NCBI RefSeq assembly: GCF_964355755.1
Contig: NC_092670.1
Location: forward strand, 14,323,201-14,387,200
Source: Antedon mediterranea
Lineage: Eukaryota > Echinodermata > Crinoidea > Comatulida > Antedonidae
Direction of reading: 5' to 3'
DNA: 64,000 bases
The notes beneath the pieces were generated by a model. The model did no database searches and was not told the origin of the DNA. It saw nothing but the letters and a program-made list of their open reading frames with translations. Below are positions 1 through 15,100 of this stretch, in pieces. Position numbers and translations under genes: made by a program. Every line of letters begins with the position of its first letter. Position 1 is the first letter of the stretch.

Positions 1-106
1 TACTATCCAGGAGCCATGTTCTATTTCGGTGATACAGTTGTAACTTACACTATTGTTGATCCATCTGAAAACAGCAACAACTGTTCATTCACAGTCACCG
101 TTGAAG
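1..106 (+). CDS. Gene A HYR domain 1, C-terminal part (cut by window edge)
   Basis: Open from base 1 in the frame used by every later exon. It encodes the last 35 residues of an HYR domain: an FxxGDTVVTYT strand, a D-P-S-E-N turn and the closing NCSFTVTVEG strand with the final conserved Cys. It ends in a phase-1 donor at 107. Confidence 0.85.
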
Positions 107-3100
107 GTTAGTGCTATAATTCGCTTTCAGATGCTTCTAATGTTTCAATTCTAATTTTAAATTGTCATTTTTGGTTAAAAAATTAATTTATGCAAAATAA
201 TTTATATGTAAAATTTAAAAAAAATAAAACAATGTAGATTATATTATTATTTTTCTGTTGTTTCATTTACGATTGATTAGTGTTTAATAAGTGAGTTGCC
301 GAGTGGTTAACCGCAATCCATTTCCATAATAGCGGCAAGGGTTCTTCACTCTCTCGCTTTTCATTGTTTATTTTTATTAGATGAAGAAGCTCCTACCATA
401 TCAAATTGTCCAGCAAGTATTATAGTTGAAATGGATGAAGGAAAAAATTCAACCGATGTAACTTCAAATTATAATGAGCCAACAATCACTGATAACAACA
501 TTCTGTCAGATGTTGTGGTCATCCCAAGTGGTCAGATATTTTTTTCCGGAACAACCACCGTAACTTACACAGCCACTGATGTATCTGGGAATGAAGCAGA
601 ATGTTCTTTTAACATAACAGTCATTGGTAAGAATAAATTGATAGATTTATAAACATTTTTAATACGGATAGCTAATTTGATAATGTTCTTACAAACATGA
701 CAAAAACACATTTAGAAAGACTCCAGATAACAAGACAGTTTATATTATAAATTCCCAAATATACAGTACTTTAAAAAAAAAAATGTAAAACAAAAGATAC
801 AGGTGTTTTTACAAATACTTTAAATATAATGTAAAAAAAATAGACATTACTTTTATTTAAAAGTTAATTTCTTTTTGAAAAAATGTATACTGTATTTATC
901 TATTTAGTATCATTGTTCATTATGCGTAGTATAAACTGGCCTTACATGGAACTAAGAGCAGACAAGAAATGTTGTAGATTACTTTCAATAACATGGTGAT
1001 AAGATTACATTTAATAAAATGGTGATAAGATTACATTCAATAACATGGTGATTTCTCCCAGTTCTAGTTCATAATGCTATGCCCAAGGCCATTTTTAAAA
1101 AATATTATATTTTTTAACTAAATGCTTTTGAATGAATACACATTGTTTTTCAGACACTCAGCCACCTGAATACATTGGGTGCCCATCTAGTCCAATAATT
1201 GAACTTGTCCCTATTGGAATGGCAAATAGATCTGTGTCATGGACAGAACCTACAGCTACGGATAATGCTGGCATCTATAAAGAGACATCCACTCACAATC
1301 CTGGCGATATATTTGAAATTGGAACAGTTACTGTGACTTACACAGTATATGATACTTCTGACCTAAGCAGTACTTGTGTGTTTGATGTAACAGTACAAGG
1401 TAGTATTTCCTTAAATAAAATAATCTATTACAAAACTATTCAAACATTGAGCTCACACCAGCTCAATATATCTTCCTTTACATTATCTTCTTTCCTTCAG
1501 GCAATCATAGTTATTCATTTATTTTGTTCACAATGAAATTCATCTAACCATACAATTGTCCAAAATAATAGTTAGTCGAAGGAAATAATATCACAGAAAA
1601 TGATGACACTATTTAAAATATACAACAGAGCTACAAAATGAATATGACGAACAACAATTGCCTTCCAGAAACAAACAAACCTTTGTTTCTTTATGTACAA
1701 TTTTTAAAAATTATTATCTCAACGCTTTTCCAAGATTTGTACTTTTATGCAATGTTGATATTCCATACTGCTGTTTAATTGTTCATTTACATTAACAGGT
1801 AAAACCATTATTCTTGCTAGTTAAATAGGTTTAATCTACACCACTTTAATTTTGTTCCAGCTTCGGTGGTAAATAAACAAGCCCTGAAAAGTGCAATAAT
1901 TTCCAATTGTTTCCAATACTACAAAAACTATTTGTTACTTCATTCATTCATTCATTCTGCTTTTATTCAATATTTCTCTTTGCAGTATATATAAAATAAA
2001 ACTGAATTGCGAGAGATTTACATATAAAATTGGTACAAGCTTTCAAACATCAAAATTTACAACATTAAAAAGTTAAAAAGTTAAAAAAAAAATGTTTTAA
2101 CTTGCTCCTAATGTGCTATATGTTATATAGATACTGAAGATCCTGTGTTTATGAACTGTCCAACCTCTCCAATAAACATGGACACAAATGAAGGCCTAGC
2201 ATACGCCAATGTGTCATGGGATGATCCTGAACCTATGGACAATTCCGGCGTGTTTACTGTTAACCAAGAGGTGTATTCTGGTGATGGATTTTATGTTGGT
2301 TTTCACACGGTAACGATAACAGCTGTAGATGAAGATGGTAACATTGGTATCTGCTCTTTTACTATTATTGTCGAAGGTAATCTTTTAATTTACATGCCAA
2401 TTTGAAAACCTGAGAACCATGTGACTATCCTGGCCGAAATATTATGGAGTATTGGTTGTGTTAACACACCAGTGGACATATTCACCTTTCACTTAAACAC
2501 CCATAACATTAAAAAAAATAATTCTATCTAAGTGAATTAAAATTTTTAATGCACATTCTTAATTACTCTTAAAAACTAAAGCATTTTTACTTAAAAGTAA
2601 AATACTTAGGGAATATCTGTAAGTTGTAAATAGTATACTGTACATATTTAATTTACATAACAGCTGAAAGACAATCAAAAATGATTAAATCATTGTGTTT
2701 GTAAGTTATTATTTCATCTGAAACGTTTTTGTTCTCATAAGTTTATTTCCTCTCTCATTTCAGATAATGAAGACCCAGAATTCAATTGTAGCCTTACATC
2801 TGTAGTAGTCGAAGTTGGCATGAATAGTTCTACTGCAGAAGCTGATTGGATATTAGAAGATGCTACTGATAATGTAGGCGTGGTTAGAATGACACAGAGT
2901 CACAACCAATCCTATTACTTTGTTATAGGCATGACCATGGTTACGTATAATGCTTGGGACGAAGCAGGCAATGAGGGCTCGTGTTCATTTTATGTAATTG
3001 TAACAGGTAATTTCTAAAAATTTTAATTTCTTTGGCTTTATTATGCAATTTCATTATGTGCTTGATTCGATTAGATTTCAGCACCAAAGAACAATAAAAA

Positions 3101-6100
3101 CAAGAAATAACAAGAGAACAATAATTATTTTTGCAATTTAGAAAGCATTTTTTTGGGTAATCATATAAATATGTTTATTATTATTATTTATCTGACTCCA
3201 ACTTATAAACAAACAAAAGTATAATGCAGTAAAAATTTGTATATACTACAGTACCTGCACTGGAATAACTCCGCCAGATTCCTATCAGTCAAAATCAAAT
3301 CACTAACTTATTTTCAGAGTTTATTTAATATAATATTACCATAACATCTTAGTAGATCAAATGGTGTACTGGAGTAGATTTGATATGTAACAATACTATT
3401 CTAGAAAGTAAGGTTTTTGTTCGTTTTTTACAAGTAAAATGTTGGTTTATCTTACAGATAATTACGAGCCAGTAATATCAGGCTGTCCTGACTCTCTTAT
3501 GTTTTACACTGACCCTGGGCAAGCCAGTGGAACAGCCAACTGGACAGAACCCACAGCTTTTGACAATTCAGGTTATTTTTCTTGGGATATATCCCATCAA
3601 CCACTGTCAACATTCCCAATTGGTGAAACATGGGTATCCTACAATGCAACAGACAATAGTGGTAACACTGATTACTGCTGGTTTGTTGTTGTTATTATTG
3701 GTAAGTATAGGCTTTAAGATTATCTTTTCCAAAAAGGGTTTTCTGTGTTTCAAAGACCTTTTACGCCTAAGGGTAGTGCATTAGGCAACTTCAATTAAAA
3801 CCATGATTAAAATGCGTCTGTGAATTGTAATGATATGGCTGCCGTAAAATATGAAGAAGACTTGACCACTGCTCTGTCTTCTGCACTTTTGAAATATCCG
3901 CTCCTAGAACGCTCAGAGAGGTGTGTATTTTGTACTGTTTTATAAAGCAATTCTTATTTTAAAAATTGTGTTACAATTTAGAATTAGATATTAGTAAACC
4001 TTTGTAGGGTTACATACCTACTTTAATGTCATTTTAAAAACTATTTAACATAACATATGGATTTATTCAATAAAAATTTAGACAACGAGGATCCTTGGAT
4101 AACTTGTCCTTCCAACATCACTATGGCTTCTGATCCTAATTCAGCAACAGCAGTTGTGAATTGGATGGAACCAAGTGTCATGGACAACAGTAATGAGGTC
4201 ATTGCTCTTGGTCAGTCTCATTCATCAGGAGATATGTTTCCATTTGGGGAAACAGAAGTTGTCTATGTTGCAGTTGATGCCTACAACAACACAGCAGTTT
4301 GCTCTTTTATAATTTATATTTATGGTAAATGAAGAAAATCTTGAAATTGAGATAACCTATTGTTAATTTAATTGATTAATTTAGCACCCCATGCCGTGCA
4401 TTATCTGGATCCATGGCATCAACGCAATGCTGTTGACTAGACCAGTTTTTAAATCATCAACAATCATTATTTATTTAAAAACCAAATTACTGAAAATATT
4501 ACAATTCTGTGAGTGGCTGGATCTCAATGGAGATCCAAATAAAATTATCAGAAAGTTAAATTAAAAAGGTAAAGTCAAACAGCTAGAAAGAAAATGCCCT
4601 TTCATCATACCTTATTTAGTTTAATACATTAAAATAATATCAAACATGAAATTGTTTTTATCAGACGATGAACCTCCAGTATTTGATAACTGTCCAGCAT
4701 CTGCTGTCATGAATGTTCTTCCAATTGGCCAAGCATCTATGATAGTCAACTGGACTGACATTACGGCAACTGATAATGATGGCTCAAACCCACCTGTGTC
4801 TTGTGAACCTGAAGATGGATCAATCTTTGATATTGGAACATTCTTGGTTACTTGTAATGCAACAGACATGGCAGGCTTAACTGCAGTCTGTGAATTTGAC
4901 CTTACCGTTGCTGGTTAGTAGATGTTTAGTAGTATTCACATAAATTAATAAATATTCTTTATGTGCAGTATGTTTTTGTATATCTACTTTTGAATCAAAT
5001 TGTATTGTATCACGGTATATTCAGATGGAAAAGAATATTAATATAATATATTCATAACATGACTAACCACATCTTCTGAATATTCATACTATTCATATTT
5101 ATAATAATGATTAACCACCTTTATGAATATGTACAGTATATATTGATAGATGTATTAAAACGACTAACCACACCTTATGAATATTCATAACATGGCCATA
5201 TCTTATTAATATTGATATTCATAAAATATTGTTATTCATTTATTAATATTATTTGTGTTATCACAATGAATAGATGAAGAGAATCCAGTAGTTTTACAGT
5301 GCCCTGGAATGCAAATAGGGAACACTAATCCTGGACATCCAAATGGAACTGTGTCATGGACAGTAACGGCTTCAGACAATTCTGGCAACTATACCATTGA
5401 AGAAACCCTAACGAGTGGAGCTTTGCTTCCCATTGGAAACCACATCAATGCGGTTACTGTGACTGATCCTAGTGGCAACCAAGATAGATCTTGTTTTATT
5501 CTAATTGTTATTGAAGGTAGGCCTACAGTGAATCTTTACCCACAGGTTAAAACTATGACATTTTATTTCAATGATATAACCATGCATTTGTTTTACTACA
5601 ACATGAAATCAGAACATATTGCGAATGATTTTAACATAGTGAACTGAACTCGATTGTATAACTTTTATATCAGATACAATGTTTCAATAAGTATACACAG
5701 TAAAATACAAATATAAGCAAAGGACAAACTACACAATATTTACAAGGTATGACGTTTGTGGTAAAGCATACATGTGAAGTAAAATTAAAACTAAACTAAA
5801 ACACTGATTTCATGTTAAACAATAACATATACATGCACATCATGAATGCTGTTGACATTAATTCTGAGATCATCATCAAAAAGTAATTGTAACCAGACAT
5901 ACTGTATGTATTTTATTTAAACACTTGATTAAAATATGCAACATATTATTGTTATTACAATTTCTTAATCACTATAGACAATGAAGACCCTTCAATCTCT
6001 TGCCCTGCCAACCAAACGTTGGAAACAAATGTTGACCTACCGACAGCATATGTGACATGGGAGAATGCAACTGCTTGGGATAACTCACTAAATGTCATGA

Positions 6101-9100
6101 TAACATCTGACCCAGCATTATTATCACCTTATGACTTTCCAATTGGGACAAGTTCTGTTGTGTACACTGCAACGGATGGTTCTGGCAACTCAGCCTCTTG
6201 TGAATTTATTGTTTGGGTTGAAGGTAAATAGTATATATATTTATATCATCCATATTCCCTAAAATACAAAGAAACAAATGAAATGAAACATCTTTGGCTG
6301 GTCCAAAACTATCTATTTTTTTTAAGATTGAATAATAAAAGCAAATTTCTAATTTAGGTTTAAAACATTAATTTTACAGATACTCAGCCACCAGACATAT
6401 TATCCTGTCCAAACAATACCGAACTCTTAACCATGCTTGGAGAATCGACTGTGCAATATTTCTGGAACAATCCTGTTGCCATTGATAATTCTGGCAATGA
6501 AGTTACATTCACTTCTGACATACCGAATGGCAGTGATTTTGAGAGCGGTAACACAACAGTTACGATTACAGCTGATGACGGGAACAACAATGTAGCTTAC
6601 TGTAATTTCACTGTTACAGTTATAGGTATGAAGCACTGTTCACGTACACATTATGAGTGTACATTCACATTTATTGTGGGTAAAACATCATAGTAGTGCA
6701 TAGTATGTATTATATGTTACAGTATGATTCTGATGTCTTTTTTTTTCATCTTTATATACCTCCACTTTGAACAAGTAAAATTACATTAAACAAAAGTGTA
6801 AATAAATATATACATCTGATTTCTACTACACAATACTAGTACTATCATTAAATTGTTATTTGTTTTTAAACACAGATGATAAACCACCTTATTTTGATAT
6901 TTGCCCAATCAATATTTCTATGACTCTACCACCTGATGCTAGTGGGAATAATGTCACAGTTTCTTGGAGGCCACCAATTGCAAATGATTTGGAGAGCAGT
7001 CCCTTAGTAATATGGCTACAAATTTTCCGTTTAATCATCCACTATAATTCCACATCAAGCAACGTGTCTGTACCACCGTACGATTTCCCTGTCGGAATCA
7101 ACGAGGTGTTGTATAAGGTGACTGATGATTTTGGAAACAATGCTACATGCTCATTTTTTGTGGAGATAATCGGTAAGTAATGTACCAGAACATATCGACC
7201 ACCTTTGCTTGCTTAAAATTATATAATTTGAAACGCCTTGTTATGTCAATACAGGGGTCATTACATTTTCACATACTAATTATTCATGCATGCTGTTATG
7301 CATGAGCAGTCATTTGTGGCTATCTGTCTATTTTCATATTAACAACTTTTTATTGATGCAGCACTACTTTTCACATTATAAATATTCATGTATGTAGTTA
7401 TGCATTGGTATTCATTTCATAGATTTTTTTATTTTCTTGGATAGTACACAATTGCATAAACAGAACCTGGAGAATATTACAAATAATAAATATCATGTGA
7501 TGCAATATTATCCAAATTTAATGATATTCTATTGTTCAAATGTTAGACAATTACATAACTTGTGTTTATTTTCTATCTGATTATGTGCAGATGATACGGA
7601 TCCAATAATCAGTTGTCCAAGTTATCGTAACTATTCTACTGAAGATGGCGAATCATTTGCCCATGCCGCCTGGGATGAAGTCACAGCTATGGATAATTCA
7701 GGAAGCGTAGAAGTAGCTCCTACCACAACTAATGGCTACTATAATGTTGGAGACTATTCAATTTTGTTTGTAGCTTCTGATGAGAGCAACAATGAAGCAT
7801 ATTGCTCATTTAACTTTTCAGTAATAGGTTAGTTTCTAAATAATATATAAAGGGCTCCAACAACCAATATTTTACTGGTACATTTTTTGTAGTTCATTAG
7901 AAGTATTTTTTATCTTTATCTTCATACATTATTCAAGGTTTATTCACAAATATTGCAGTCACAGCAGAAGCAGAATACAATGTTTATATTATAGTAGTAA
8001 AATTATAGCATTAAATATCATGAAAAAAACTTCAATTCAAATCAGAACATATTAAAAACCACCAAAACAGTGCACTCAAATACAGTATAAGGTATCAGGA
8101 CTGTTGTTCTGATTCAAAAACATATACGAAATGGACTATGACTGTGCCAAGGCGTGATGGATAAACTATATTATTCATCTTGTCTTCTTTGACAATGTAG
8201 GATGATATTAGAAGGAAGATATATTATATTTAAACATATTTGTATGTATTATTTTGTATTTTTCTTTTATAAGATACGGAACCCCCAAGTTTGACCAATT
8301 TCTGCCCTGAAAGCCAGACAGAAATCGGCTCTTCAGTCACCTTTGCCTGGACACCACCAACATTCTCTGACAATGTTGGTGTTGTTGAAACCTTCTTCCC
8401 AGACAGACCTGTTCTGACACTGTTGGTCTCGGATGGAACAACCTTGGTTAACTACACAGCAGTCGATGGGGCTGGTAACAGTCTCTCGTGTATATTCAAC
8501 CTTACAGTTGAAGGTATAATATATAACAATATGTTGGGGAAAATGGTTTGCCCTACCTTCAGATTACTAGCCTGAAATTCATACATCGTAGACATTCATG
8601 GCTATGATTAAGCTTGCTTTCTACTTGGATGCTACGCAAGGGCGTATGCATTGTGTTCATTGACCAATCACACTCAGAAGTTTGGATGATCCGTCACATC
8701 GCTCTCTGCCCATACATACCTCTTTGTAAAAAGATATATTTATATTTTCATAATCATTTTCTACAGAGGAAACGAACATAATATTATACCATATTCTTCA
8801 CATTTATATGGATTGTCATTATGGATGGATTGATTGATCAGAATGTGTTAATGTTTTTATTACAGATTCTGATGCCCCAATATTTGATAACTGTGAGAAC
8901 GTTACAGTGACTGGTACTACAAGCCCCAGAAGTAACAGCACCACAGTCTCCCTGCCAGTGTTGACAGCAACAGACAATTCTGGTGATCCACCAACAATCC
9001 GCAATGATTATGAGTATGGTAATGTCTTTTGGTTTGGTGAGACGGAAGTGGTCTTTACAGCCAGTGATTTGGCCGGGAATCAGGCTATGTGTATTGTTAC

Positions 9101-12100
9101 TGTAAATATCCAAGGTAATAAATGTGTTTAAATTTCTTAGAGGAAGTTTATTAAAAAATAGGGCAAACAAAAAGATGGAAAAGCATCTGTAGATAGTGAT
9201 GATTTTTAACTTGTTTTTTGCTCTCCATACTTCAAGCACCTTAACGGCTGGCGAAAAGTTTTCCATCCCGTTGCTGTTTATACATACGATCTTACACTTA
9301 AGACCCCATTGATTTATTTTACTCTAGGATTTATGCCAACAATTTTCATAGTTCGGAGTATTTTCCGAAGAATCGGCATCCGTATTTGTATTATTACTAA
9401 TCATTAATAATCTGTATTGTTTTTTTAGACGAAGAAGATCCTACGTTTGTGATGTGCCCAGGCTCAATGTCACGAGCAGCTAATGGCACCACAGCAACAC
9501 ATTCCTGGGAGGATCCAGTAGTTGAGGACAATGTTGCTGTAGCATCTGTGATTCCTGATATATCACCAGGCAGTGTATTTCCTCTAGGAACAACTGTTGT
9601 GACATATACTGCAACAGATACATCTTCAAATGAAGAAACTTGTTCTTTTACTGTTACTGTAACTGGTATGTACCGTATTTACAGGGAGGACCTCTTCTAT
9701 GTTTAAAAGAGTTTTTTTGTTGCATATATTAATATTATGTAAATATGCATATTTGTTTTCTAGACGAAGATAGTCCATATTTTGATAGTTGCCCACCAAG
9801 CCAAACTGTGTGTGCTATTGAAGGCAACACAACATACTTTGTATCTTGGTTTGTACCAATTGCTATGGATAATGATGGCCAGCCAAATGTGACAGAAAGC
9901 CACTCACCAGATATGGTATATTATGTTGGAATTTATGATGTGACTTACACAGCTACTGATTCCTCTGGAAATGAAGGCTTTTGCAGCTTTGTTATTACAG
10001 TGAGAGGTAAATGAAAAATATTTTTACTATACACAATAGTCATTATTATATTCCCGCGAATAGAACACTCTTGAGTTATGACTTGTTGAGCATTTTTCCA
10101 TGTCACAAAAGGTTGATAAAACATATTAATATGCATGCACATTAATGAAAACTTTCGATTCGCACGAATAAATTTGCCTAGTGTAAATGCGGCTAAAGCT
10201 AGTGTATTTCCAAAGGTTTGACTTCTTTATTGTTACTGTGATGTGAAAAGGCAAATGCCAATAGAATTACAGAAAAACGGCTTCATGAAAGCTGGAAAAT
10301 AAAATGTAGTGAACATTTCCCTGGAGCCATTCACCATCAGATGAATGCTATTGCTGCTGAATTTGCTTGATTATAAATAGTTGTACATTGTTCATAAGAT
10401 TACTCCTATGGCACAAACAATATGATGACATTTAATTTTCAAATAGATTGTGAGTCTCCTAAAATTTTTGATTGTCCTGATGGAATCTCGGAAGTCCCAG
10501 ACTCAGGATCAAACAGCACATTTGTAACATGGGAAGCTCCAACTGCCACCGATAATTCAAATGATGTAACAATTACCAGTCCGAATACACCTGGGAGATA
10601 TTCTGGAGAAACCTTGATCACTTACACTGCAGTAGACAGAGCTGGAAATATAGCAACGTGTATGTTTAATGTTGTGATTGGAGGTAAATACTATTTATTA
10701 TGTGATCATTTAGAATAAAATGATCACCTATTGTTATTGTATCAAATCTTTATTATTCTTCTTCTTCTTCCTCTTCTTTCTGTACACTTTTTGTTTAACA
10801 AATGTCTCAAAAAGTTAAATGTCAATGATTACCAAAATTTCACAATGTCTTTCAAATACTGTAACTTAGTCCTAATAAGCTTTTCAGCATGATCACTCAT
10901 CCGTGACAACACGTACACGCCATTTTGTGAAATCACATTATCAATCATATCTCCATAATTCATTATCACATATTAATGAAATTCACTACATGTAAACTTC
11001 AGGTCAAGGTAAAAAATATTAGCAAATAAAAACCTGCGAGTTTCAAGGTCATGCGCATGAAATCGTGCGTTAAAATTTTAAAAAGCTCAAAATTAGGTTT
11101 TGATCAATTTAGAGCATGAATTAGGCCATTTGCGCGTTTCAAAAAATTACTGCGCAAAAACACGTTTTTGCGCACGCGATTCGTAAAAAATGAAATTTGA
11201 TGTATACATCACATTCTACACACAATCCTTAGTACATTCTCCGATTTTGAGTCCAGTCCGACTTAAAATAACGGTATACGAGCACATTAAAAAAGATAAA
11301 ATGCGCACATTAATTTCACAAAAGTTCTGAAAATGGTGAAATATATGTCTTTTTTAAAATGAAAATAACTCTTCAGAATGCACGATGACCCCTAAGTTTT
11401 TTAACTTATTCGGGAAGCCATTGAGTTGTAGATATAAATGTATATACACATTAGACGTACAAAATGGTATTACGTCATCATAATGGCCACTTCAATTAAA
11501 AAAATAGTAATTTTTATCTTTTTGTGTGGTTTATCACATTCAAAAGATTGCATCTCCGTTATTTGAACTCGATTTTCGCACAAATTTTAGTATGTGCTTG
11601 CTCAATTAATTATCTTTCTCATGAGTTGTCAATATTTTTATTTTGATGACGTCATCACGCGTAAAAACTTGAATAACCTAGGTCGTGTAATTTCAGCTAC
11701 ACCATACATTTGAATATCTTATAGCTCTTCAGAATTAAAGGTGACCTTGAAGATTATAACTTATTATGAAAGCTGATAAAATGTAGATATGAATTCATAT
11801 AAAAATTAAGCCTATCGGATGTTGTGATGTTATAATATGGCCAGTTGAAGTTAAAACGTAGTTTTTAAATTTCTTTAGTCGAAGTTATACAAATTTCAAA
11901 GAGCACGCATTGCGCTTCTACGTGTCAAATTATCTTCCAATCCTTATATTTATTTGCTCAATTCATTATCTTTCGAAATTGTAATCTTCGAGTTTATTTT
12001 GATAATTCCATCATAACAAAAAATTAGAACATGATGTGGGTATCATAATTTTACTTATGCTACACTGTATATAGATATACAGTATATACTGTACATATTG

Positions 12101-15100
12101 TATATGACACTTATGGCACCCCTCAGCGCTATAAGTGTATATGCATCATGTCATAGGATGGCGTACATCAACTTTTTACGATGGTATGTTAACGTACGTG
12201 CATGTTTAAACAATGTTAATTTCATTAAAATGATAAAAATTATCACCTATAATTCGTCAAAGTGACGAATTAAATTCTAGTTATTATTGTTATTATTATT
12301 ATTATCATCAAACTTTGATTAGTGAGTGAGTGAGTGAGTGGCCGAGCAGTTAAGACAGTGGAACCGTAATACATACAGTACAGTAGCTAGGGTTCGATGC
12401 TCATTCACTCCATTGTCCTGGTGTCTTCTTTGGATAAGCACTATACACTGTAGGTTCAGTTTACACTTTGAAGAACCTAGTAAATCTTTCTGTGGAAAGA
12501 TTATGTATACTACTGCACCAGATACATTTACCGTATATCAATTGATAAAACTTCATATTATCATTAGTGAATATTCGACTATTTCAGTATGTTGTCAAAT
12601 TAGTAAATACTAATACCAGTACTAGGCACTTTGTGGTAATTAACCATGCATAAGATAGAGCTCAAAATCTTTAATTATGTGGTTGAAAGTAAATACTAGT
12701 TTTTTTTGCTGGAGACTGGCCAATTCATTTTATTTATGAATACTTAAAAAAAAAATTGTATTTACAGACAGTGAAGCACCAACATTTGAAAATTGTCCGA
12801 CAAGTAGTATTAATTTTACAACGACTGAAGGTGAAAGTTATGTAAATGTTAGCTGGGTTACCCCTACTGCAGAGGACAATGCAGGGCCAAGTGGCATCAC
12901 CATAACGGAACCAAACAATGTCCTTCAGTATTCTAATCTAGAAATAGGAGTTTACGAATTAACGTACGTAGCAACAGACGAAGCTGGAAATAGTGTCTCT
13001 TGCATGTTTTCAGTTATGGTTTTAGGTAAGCAAAATGTTTTATTTGGCTGGGATAATCCTTTCATCATTCGACAATTAATCTAAAATAATTAATGTTCTT
13101 TAACATTTTAATACATATTTCTTTATATCATTTTTAATTATTAATAATATAGCAGTAATTACAGTAGTATAATCTATCTATCAATAGAGCTACTTATAAA
13201 TTGTAAACCCATACACAAGAGCTGAATTTAGTTTATTAAAGGTAAGGGACAGTGATTATGCCAATACCAGACTCTGCAAAGCGAAAACTTTCCAAGGCAT
13301 ACTTGTTTTGTAGTTCACAAAAAAAAAATCACCATTAAAAATGTATTGGGGATACCAGAATTTCAAGATAACATATTAGGTCTATCCCAGGGTATCTACT
13401 GTTTGGAAAGTTTACTATATTTCTATTCTATTCTAAGACAATAATATGAAATGAAAATCTTCTATTTTAGAGAATGTTTGCAAAATTGTTTCCATATAAT
13501 CTTTCTTTAGATAATGAAAACCCAAGTTTTGATGATTGTCCACCAAATTTGGAATTTGAAACTGTAGTTGGAAGCATCAATACTACAGTCACCTGGACTG
13601 TACCAAGTGTTTCAGATAATTCAAATGAAGTCATCACCCCTACAAGCTCCATACAGCCAAACACAGTTGTTGCCATAGGAACATCAGTAGTGACTTACAC
13701 AGCTAAAGATTCCTCAAATAATGTGGCTATGTGTAGCTTTGCTATAACTGTTAATGGTAAGGATGTATGTGATGTATATTTTAATTTGAATATAATATTG
13801 CCTCATATGTTTATAATCCTCATATGTCTGCAGATTGGATTAGGCTCCTCTACATTATACTGTATATAATATGTTGTTTTGTGTAGAGCACTCTCCATTC
13901 GAAATGGTGCTTTTCGTTGTGAATACTATTAGCATTTTGCATAGCACGCTCATAGCGTTTACTGTATGTACACTTTGTGTCAGCGTACCATGTCCTACAT
14001 AACTGGATCAGACTATATATTGTACCGTTCTGCGGTACATATTATTTCAAAACCTGAACTGCACTCACAAGATCCAATAAGATTGAAACATTACTGTCTG
14101 CGAATATATGTATATATCTTAAATATGATATTTGGGAATATGGGTTGGCAGTAGTGTTGAAACATATACCATATTGCTCACAGAAAAGTAATCTCTTAAT
14201 AGAGGTATCCCTTGAATAAAGGTGTCCTCTGAAGAGGGATCTCCCAAAACAGGAGTTCTGTATTTAAAATCTCCAGTTGCTGGCTATGCTACTCAGAATG
14301 TTGTTATTTATAATACTTTTTTTTACTTCATAGCTGGAGAAGCACCCGAGTTCACCTCTTGTCCTGATGATACTATAGAATTTCCCACAAGTCCAGGTGT
14401 GGCTACTGGAATTGCAACATGGGACCAAGTAGTTGCTGAAGATAACATAGGAACACCAGAGTTGACGCAGTCGCATATGTCAAATACAACATTTTCCCTA
14501 GGAACAACTACTGTTGAATACAATGCTACGGACAGTGTGGGAAACACTGCTATGTGTACTTTTACTGTTGATATAAAAGGTGCATTTTGTTCTATGCTTT
14601 TGGAGAATTAGGGACCATGTCAATCATTGAATGAACAAACTAAAAAACAGACACAATATTACAGTAAAAAACAATTTACAGTAGTTATTGTAGTATCTGC
14701 TGAAGAATAATGTTGAAATTATCTCTCAATGTATGGACTCTCTATAGAGACGACACATAAATCATTTTCTTTTCTTGGTTATCAGATATGGAAGATCCTG
14801 TGTTTGTAAATTGTCCAGGAAATCTGTACTTAAATGAAACAAACGTTGCTCATTGGCAACCCCCTACAGCTACGGATAATGCTGGAACGGTTACGATCGT
14901 CTCTACCGATTCGCCTGGAGTTGCTTATGCTATTGGCGACCTAACTGTTGTCTATACAGCAACTGACGAGTCAGGTAATACAGAGATGTGTAGCTTTGAC
15001 ATTACTATCACAGGTAATTTGATTCAAATTCTGTCATTAATATTAGGATGTATTTTCTACATGATTTTAGCCTTTGTCTTAACATATCTCCCTCCATGGT

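Larger units (their letters stand above)
10684..12767 (+). other. Large gene A intron (2.1 kb) with repeats, no exon seen
   Basis: It holds a CTTCTTCTTCCTCTTC tract near 10757, an old tandem duplication at about 11370-12030, a TATA/TGTATA-rich stretch near 12065-12110, an ATT run near 12283-12305 and a SINE. No open frame with HYR features was found on either strand. Confidence 0.7.

Noticed and set aside
12322-12412. Functional tRNA gene (A-box and B-box like words)
   Set aside because: The body continues into a tail shared with 32.4 kb and the stems are imperfect; SINE is the better reading.
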